Source of the DNA: CAYWEP01 sp964608945
Lineage (GTDB): Bacteria; Patescibacteriota; Microgenomatia; Levybacterales; UBA12049
Direction: 5' to 3'
Assembly: GCA_964608945.1 (NCBI GenBank)
Contig: CAZSQB010000044.1
Location: forward strand, 1-8,931
DNA: 8,931 nucleotides
Shown here: piece by piece, positions 1-3,646 of the stretch
Numbering within the stretch: position 1 is the first letter of the stretch
How the letters are laid out: each line of letters begins with the position of its first letter
Notes under the pieces: generated by a model
What the model was told of the DNA's origin: nothing
The model's input: the letters and a program-made list of their open reading frames with translations, nothing else
Database searches by the model: none
Program-made: the position numbers and the translations under genes

Positions 1-6
1 TAAGGC

Positions 7-681
7 TTATTTCGAGGATTTTCCGAATCCCTCACGGAGCATATCCAAGATCCGTCTTGCCGAATCCTGGCCTCCGAGTCCGAAAGCAATGCCACCTGCT
101 ATTGCCACCATTGCAACAAACCCTGTAAAGAGGATTCTTATGAGGTCTGTTGCGACCCCAAGCTGGTTAAGAACTGCTAACATGATAAAGACCACAATTG
201 CCCATCTCGCAACTGTCGCGATAACATGGGCTGCATCAGGTGAAATGCCACGAGCCGATGCAAGGATCAAATCATATGCTATCTTTGCAAGCGCAAAGCC
301 GACAAGCGCCAAAATGACTGCGACAACGACGTTTGGCAAGTAGAGCAAGAATGCATTCAGCATGGTGATAATCTGCGGCAGTTCCCACACGTCAGCTGTT
401 GGAATAATAAAAAGAATAATCACAAACCACCGCGAAATTTCGCCAAAAAGATTAATCCACGTAAAGCTTTTTTTTCCTTCTGGGATGCCATATCGCTTCA
501 ATCGTCCCTCAAGACCAAGCGCGTTAAGTACGCCAATGACGAGATTTTTGACGATTGACCCAAGAACGATACCAATAAGGAGGATGACAAGCCCTGCGAG
601 AAGATTTGGCAAAAAGGATGCAGCGGCAAGAAAACTTCGATTAATTGAATCGATGAGTGTTTCTCCAACATTATTTTTCAT
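7..681 (-). CDS. MscS-related conserved-TM-helix membrane protein
   Basis: This 224-residue protein is almost entirely hydrophobic. It probably sits in the inner membrane and may act as, or with, a small mechanosensitive channel. Likely membrane segments are at about residues 22-48, 83-97, 105-140, 152-172 and 183-206. There is an internal repeat: LPNLLAGLVILLIGIVLGSI (25-44) is echoed by LPNVVVAVILALVGFALAKI (115-134), as in the 'conserved TM helix' family (PF05552). The last segment is rich in Ala and Gly and ends in AFGLGGQDSARR (199-210), which resembles the pore-lining TM3 of MscS and the turn after it. The large cytoplasmic beta and C-terminal domains of true MscS are missing, so gating and ion conduction are inference. 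The ATG at 679-681 is preceded by the strongest Shine-Dalgarno site in the window. The gene diverges from the tRNA-Lys gene and ends six bases from the window edge, so any downstream partner is not visible. Confidence 0.85.
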   Translation of the reverse strand: MKNNVGETLIDSINRSFLAAASFLPNLLAGLVILLIGIVLGSIVKNLVIGVLNALGLEGRLKRYGIPEGKKSFTWINLFGEISRWFVIILFIIPTADVWELPQIITMLNAFLLYLPNVVVAVILALVGFALAKIAYDLILASARGISPDAAHVIATVARWAIVVFIMLAVLNQLGVATDLIRILFTGFVAMVAIAGGIAFGLGGQDSARRILDMLREGFGKSSK

Positions 682-686
682 ATACT

Positions 687-698
687 CACCTCCCCTCC
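687..698 (-). promoter_or_regulatory. Strong Shine-Dalgarno site of the membrane-protein gene
   Basis: Read on the minus strand this is GGAGGGGAGGTG, five bases before the ATG at 681. It contains two anti-SD-complementary cores. It fixes the start codon, and it stands out because most other starts in the window have no recognisable SD. Confidence 0.85.
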
Positions 699-731
699 TT
701 CTATTTTTCTAAACTACAAATAGTAGGGGAT

Positions 732-756
732 GCCGAAATGTCTTTAGACTTTCGGC
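732..756 (-). promoter_or_regulatory. Hairpin in the 5' leader of the membrane-protein gene
   Basis: Perfect 7-bp arms GCCGAAA (732-738) and TTTCGGC (750-756) enclose a second short stem, GTCT/AGAC (740-743, 746-749), separated by one bulged base. It lies in the predicted leader of about 115 nt, some 35 nt upstream of the Shine-Dalgarno site. No T-run follows on either strand, so an intrinsic terminator is unlikely. A role in mRNA stability or translation control is inference. Confidence 0.5.
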
Positions 757-802
757 GCCTTTCGTAGACTGACTGTTTAAAATTTGCTGAAAATCCCAGA
801 TG

Positions 803-830
803 AGTATAACATCCCAGACTTCCTTGTCAA
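803..830 (-). promoter_or_regulatory. Sigma70-type promoter for the membrane-protein gene
   Basis: On the minus strand the -35 is a perfect TTGACA (825-830). A 16-bp spacer follows, then an extended -10, TG-T-TATACT (hexamer 803-808). The predicted start is near 796, giving a leader of about 115 nt. The -35 overlaps that of the oppositely oriented tRNA promoter by five bases. Confidence 0.7.
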
Positions 831-852
831 GGCAGAATATGCTTGGTATAAT
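824..852 (+). promoter_or_regulatory. Sigma70-type promoter for tRNA-Lys
   Basis: TTGTCA (824-829) is followed, after exactly 17 bp, by a perfect TATAAT (847-852). This gives a predicted start at A859, 22 nt before the mature tRNA. The strong, near-consensus boxes fit a stable-RNA gene. The -35 is shared with the divergent promoter on the other strand. Confidence 0.8.
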
Positions 853-861
853 TCATTCACT

Positions 862-878
862 ATTAGCTACGCGCTAAT
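862..878 (+). other. Hairpin in the pre-tRNA leader
   Basis: ATTAGC (862-867) and GCTAAT (873-878) form a perfect 6-bp stem with loop TACGC. It starts about three bases after the predicted transcription start and ends two bases before the mature tRNA. It would fill most of the 5' leader removed by RNase P. It may help define the cleavage site or keep the leader from mispairing with the tRNA; this is inference. Confidence 0.5.
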
Positions 879-880
879 GG

Positions 881-952
881 GGGCCGGTAGCTCAGCGGTA
901 GAGCAGGAGCCTTTTAAGCTCTTGGTCACAGGTTCGAATCCTGTCCGGCTCA
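881..952 (+). tRNA. tRNA-Lys (anticodon TTT)
   Basis: This is a full cloverleaf. The acceptor stem is GGGCCGG/CCGGCTC with one G-T pair. The D-stem is GCTC/GAGC with loop AGCGGTA. The anticodon stem is GGAGC/GCTCT around loop CTTTTAA, anticodon TTT. The variable loop is TGGTC, and the T-arm is ACAGG-TTCGAAT-CCTGT. The discriminator base is A952. The next bases are CAC, so the CCA tail is not encoded and must be added after transcription. The tRNA delivers lysine to AAA and AAG codons. It has its own promoter and no partner tRNA nearby. Confidence 0.97.
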
Positions 953-953
953 C

Positions 954-1003
954 ACTTTAACTTCAAAGTTCCTCTGCAAAATTCATTTTGTAAACGATTT
1001 ACA
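954..1003. repeat. Cluster of three small inverted repeats downstream of the tRNA
   Basis: Three perfect inverted repeats follow one another: ACTTT/AAAGT (954-969), CAAAAT/ATTTTG (977-990) and TGTAAA-CGA-TTTACA (989-1003). The first two could aid 3' end formation of the tRNA transcript, although none has a classic T-run after it. The third, a 15-bp palindrome about 45 bp upstream of the next -10, has the shape of a dimeric repressor site. Individually each could arise by chance in A+T-rich DNA. Confidence 0.35.
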
Positions 1004-1044
1004 TTAATATAGCCTACGAAATTACTATATTTATAGACAATTTG

Positions 1045-1053
1045 TGCTATTAT
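1045..1053 (+). promoter_or_regulatory. Extended -10 promoter of the first S8-like gene
   Basis: TG-C-TATTAT makes an extended -10 with a 5/6 hexamer. No good -35 lies 16-18 bp upstream, which extended -10 promoters tolerate. The expected start is base 1060 or 1061, which is the ATG itself, so the mRNA would be leaderless. The surrounding 15 bases (1041-1055) recur with one change upstream of the next gene. Confidence 0.6.
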
Positions 1054-1060
1054 TTTTCAC

Positions 1061-2209
1061 ATGATAGCAAGAGGGAAAGAGGGCTTATTACGAATTGCAA
1101 ACAGGTTCGGTCTTGGAAGAGAAATTCCACTAAGGGGACAGGATATATTTGTATCTCCAGTGGAGCACGCGCAACGCACACTTTCAACAGCTGTGATGTT
1201 TGATTTCGCCACAATGGACAATGAGCCATTCCTCAGACAACAGCTTGGCAGAGATTATATTCCGACAGTAAGATACCTTATTGCAGGCGCAGTGGCTTTG
1301 GCTACCAATAGCGATAAGGCATTGGAGTTGTTTTTTAACCTAAAGCCACGAACCACGTTAGTATGGGCTGCAACTGATCGGTTTGATAAGCACGGTGAAG
1401 GTGTTATAGCGACAATGAGGAGACTACGACGACGGTTGCGCCATTATGAAGACGACTCGGTTCCAGAAATAATTCCTCTGCAAGATGTCTTGGACCTAGA
1501 GTTCAAAAGAGATCAACTTGGCAACCACGGACTCGCTGCACATTTTGGCATAGATAAAATGACTGCCAAGCTTAACAATCGTCAGGAACGTTTTGTGAAT
1601 ATCAGTTTTCAGGATGGAGGTGAGGTCTATGCAGAGCGATACGAGCTAGACCCTCGATCGAAGCAGATAATTGAAAACAAACCTCCCAAAGTAAAAATAC
1701 GAGGAGCATTCGATTTAGAGAATGCTGAGCGGAATCTGCGACATGTATCTTTGCTTCTCAACGCCCATAGGGACAGAGTTTTTTCGCTCTCTGGAGGAAA
1801 TAATAAGAGCGAAAATATGAGGTATGTCCTTGAGGAATATCCGGACATAGTCCCTGACAATGCCTTTTTTGTCGGAGAGTGGGTAGAAGATGAGGAAGAG
1901 GCGGGCCCAGCAGGAGCACGTGGTTTGCCATTATATGTACCAAATGGAATTATTCCATCTCCCGGAGGAAGCAGTCAGTCAGCCGGAATTTTAACAGAGC
2001 TGTGCTACTTATACGCGAAAATAAACAATTTATCAGACGATCCAAAATCAGCTGCATATGGGGTAATAAGCAAGTGCACTGAGGAACGCACCTACAGAGC
2101 ACCAAGGATTGACCGCGAGACAAACTTACCAATTCCAAGTGAGTTTGAAGTATTCACAACCCGCGTTTTTGTTCCCTCTCTGGTTGAGAGAGAGTTAATG
2201 GCTGCATAA
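1061..2209 (+). CDS. Divergent subtilisin-like (S8) protein without export signal
   Basis: This 382-residue protein looks like a highly diverged member of the subtilase fold. Candidate active-site positions are Asp48 (VMFDFA), His111 (KHGEGV, standing for HGTHVAG), Asn247 in the oxyanion position (SGGNN), and Ser305 (GGSSQSAG, standing for GTSMAAP). Between them, FVNISFQDG (178-186) corresponds to the VINMSLG strand. The Asp-to-His distance of 63 residues is about twice that of subtilisin, and the proline after the Ser box is absent. Blocks such as FLRQQLGRDYIPTVRYLIAG (57-76) and FFVGEW (269-274) align with the next protein, so the two are paralogues. No signal peptide or membrane segment is seen, so a cytoplasmic location is inferred. 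There is no Shine-Dalgarno site and the mRNA is probably leaderless. It could be an active protease, an inactive pseudoprotease or an inhibitor-like partner. The fold call is fairly firm; activity and substrate are unknown. Confidence 0.72.
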   Translation: MIARGKEGLLRIANRFGLGREIPLRGQDIFVSPVEHAQRTLSTAVMFDFATMDNEPFLRQQLGRDYIPTVRYLIAGAVALATNSDKALELFFNLKPRTTLVWAATDRFDKHGEGVIATMRRLRRRLRHYEDDSVPEIIPLQDVLDLEFKRDQLGNHGLAAHFGIDKMTAKLNNRQERFVNISFQDGGEVYAERYELDPRSKQIIENKPPKVKIRGAFDLENAERNLRHVSLLLNAHRDRVFSLSGGNNKSENMRYVLEEYPDIVPDNAFFVGEWVEDEEEAGPAGARGLPLYVPNGIIPSPGGSSQSAGILTELCYLYAKINNLSDDPKSAAYGVISKCTEERTYRAPRIDRETNLPIPSEFEVFTTRVFVPSLVERELMAA

Positions 2210-2217
2210 CTTCTAGT

Positions 2218-2247
2218 GCAGAGATTTGCTTGATATCTCAGCTTTTT
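2218..2247 (+). terminator. Probable intrinsic terminator after the first S8-like gene
   Basis: GCAGAGAT (2218-2225) pairs with ATCTCAGC (2235-2242), with one A-A mismatch and a nine-base loop, and five T residues follow directly (2243-2247). It begins nine bases after the stop codon. The stem is A+T-rich, so termination may be partial. The T-run abuts the promoter of the next gene. Confidence 0.55.
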
Positions 2248-2257
2248 GTGGTATTAT
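2248..2257 (+). promoter_or_regulatory. Extended -10 promoter of the second S8-like gene
   Basis: TG-G-TATTAT (TG at 2249-2250, hexamer 2252-2257) predicts a start near G2264, about 40 nt before the ATG. Bases 2245-2259 match 1041-1055 at 14 of 15 positions. No clear -35 is present. Confidence 0.6.
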
Positions 2258-2263
2258 TTGCTT

Positions 2264-2299
2264 GTGGATACAAGAGAATCACGAAGGTTCTCTGATTAA
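2264..2299 (+). promoter_or_regulatory. Leader hairpin and possible 11-codon leader ORF
   Basis: The predicted transcription start falls on a GTG that opens a reading frame VDTRESRRFSD ending in TAA (2297-2299), five bases before the ATG of the S8-like gene. Inside it, AGAGAATC (2273-2280) pairs with GGTTCTCT (2286-2293), including one wobble pair, around loop ACGAA. A leaderless leader peptide with re-initiation at 2305, or simply a structured 5' UTR, are both possible. The peptide itself is speculative; the hairpin is directly visible. Confidence 0.3.
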
Positions 2300-2304
2300 C
2301 CTAT

Positions 2305-3525
2305 ATGGGAGGACACGAATTACCTCCTCCAGACCAGCTGGCAGGGATAGCAATACCTGATTTGCCACAGCGGGCAAGATTATCTAGACGCCAATTTTTA
2401 AAAAGTGGTCTCGCTGGCTCTGCTTTAACTGCTGTATTATTTACCACCGGGTCTGAGTCCCACATGAATCAATGTTTTGCTGTTGAGGAAGAAAATCCAG
2501 AAATTTCAAAGCATCTTCTAATGATTGATTTTGCACCAGAAAGCTGTGGCACAGATTTTATCCAAGATACTTATTTTACTGATGATCAGCTACTAAAAAG
2601 GGAGCTTGGAAAGCAGTATATTGGACCTTTCAAAAGATATCTCCTAGGAGCTTTATATAAAGGGCTAAATTGGACAGGCTTAGGTGGGACTTTGGAAGAG
2701 CAGTTTGTAAGAAACAATCCGCATTATGCTATCGCATCCAGCGCTTTAAGTGAGGTTACTGATCATGGACAAGGTGTCAAACATGTTATGTGGCAAACGG
2801 TACAGAAATTAAAAGGGGATGGGACTGGCGTAACACCAAGAATTTATCCTATTCAGGCGACTGAAAATATTAATCTTGAACAAGACGAAAATGGGAATTA
2901 TATACTGACTGCAAGCGCCAGGACAAATAGTGTCATTCATGCGCTTAAGTTTTTCACAGAACAAGATATTGTTAATTTAAGCTGGCAACTAGGTAAAATC
3001 GGTATAACTTATCCAGAAATGAAGCGTTTTGGGGCATATCGTAAAGAAACGGCAGTAGAAAGTCTTCGTCAACTTTTTGACGTATGCAAAACGTTTCCAG
3101 AAAAATTATTTTTTGCGGCAGCAGGAAATTATGGAGATGATATACGGGAAGCTCGCAAGATACTCGCAGATGAATGGCCACCAAATGTACTAATAATTGG
3201 AGAATGGATGCGTGAGAAAGATACACGGGGCACTGAATACCCGAGAAACAACGTGTATGGAGCTGATCTCTATGCAGAAAATACAGGTTTTTGGGAAGGA
3301 AGCAGCGTGTCTACGGCAATTATTTCAGCTATTGCTGCATACCTTCGTTCTTTTAGGGCGACTCACGACGAAATCAAACGAAAATTATTAGTAGAATATA
3401 GCGACACAGTTAGGTTTGTTCCAGAAGAGAAAACGAATGACTCTCATGTAAATTCAGCGCAGACAGCGAGCGTGTTTAGGCTGAAAAAACTGCTTGGCGC
3501 AAGATATGTACCGGAAGCCGCATAG
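2305..3525 (+). CDS. Tat-exported divergent subtilisin-like (S8) protein
   Basis: This 406-residue paralogue of the upstream protein carries an N-terminal twin-arginine signal: SRRQFLK at residues 27-33 followed by a hydrophobic stretch to about 47. That predicts folded export through TatABC. No lipobox is evident, and the mature start is unclear. Candidate catalytic positions are Asp75 (LLMIDFA), His154 (TDHGQGV), oxyanion Asn275 (AAAGNYG) and Ser334 (EGSSVSTA). DIVNLSWQLG (221-230) matches the VINMSLG strand. LLKRELGKQYIGPFKRYLLG (96-115) aligns with the same block in the neighbour, inside an Asp-to-His insert of 79 residues. The helix after the Ser box (SAIAAYLRSF) fits the subtilase fold, but the usual proline is missing. 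ATG 2305 is the only convincing start, because an in-frame TGA lies at 2293 and no Shine-Dalgarno site is seen. It ends 121 bp before uvrA. It could be a cell-surface or secreted protease, or a catalytically dead binding protein. Confidence 0.75.
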   Translation: MGGHELPPPDQLAGIAIPDLPQRARLSRRQFLKSGLAGSALTAVLFTTGSESHMNQCFAVEEENPEISKHLLMIDFAPESCGTDFIQDTYFTDDQLLKRELGKQYIGPFKRYLLGALYKGLNWTGLGGTLEEQFVRNNPHYAIASSALSEVTDHGQGVKHVMWQTVQKLKGDGTGVTPRIYPIQATENINLEQDENGNYILTASARTNSVIHALKFFTEQDIVNLSWQLGKIGITYPEMKRFGAYRKETAVESLRQLFDVCKTFPEKLFFAAAGNYGDDIREARKILADEWPPNVLIIGEWMREKDTRGTEYPRNNVYGADLYAENTGFWEGSSVSTAIISAIAAYLRSFRATHDEIKRKLLVEYSDTVRFVPEEKTNDSHVNSAQTASVFRLKKLLGARYVPEAA

Positions 3526-3573
3526 TTCTTTCTTTTCTTACCCCATCTCATATTGTTTTAAATCTTTCAAGGA

Positions 3574-3602
3574 TTGTTATTTGTATATTTTTCGTCTATA
3601 AT
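3574..3602 (+). promoter_or_regulatory. Promoter of uvrA
   Basis: TTGTTA (3574-3579), a 17-bp spacer and a perfect TATAAT (3597-3602) predict a start near 3609, 38 nt before the ATG. This argues against an upstream TTG start at 3605. No LexA-type site was recognised here, so SOS control is not supported by sequence. A small palindrome, TATGG-ATA-CCATA (3646-3658), overlaps the start codon. Confidence 0.65.
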
Positions 3603-3646
3603 TATTGGTTGCATTTAGGCAAGTTTTAGCCTCAACAATTGACTGT

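Noticed and set aside
89..712. Two plus-strand open frames opposite the membrane-protein gene
   Set aside because: They are antisense shadows of a clear membrane protein, with no recognisable domain and biased composition.
881..952. tRNA-Lys 3' end as an integration site for an island carrying the S8-like genes
   Set aside because: No second copy of the tRNA 3' sequence was seen elsewhere in the window, and no integrase is present.
3605..3646. TTG start adding 14 residues to UvrA
   Set aside because: The predicted transcription start (about 3609) lies downstream of this TTG, and the sequence after ATG 3647 matches the usual UvrA N-terminus.
3526..3646. LexA/SOS box upstream of uvrA
   Set aside because: Neither a CTGT-N8-ACAG nor a GAAC-N4-GTTC type site was found; only small unrelated palindromes are present.
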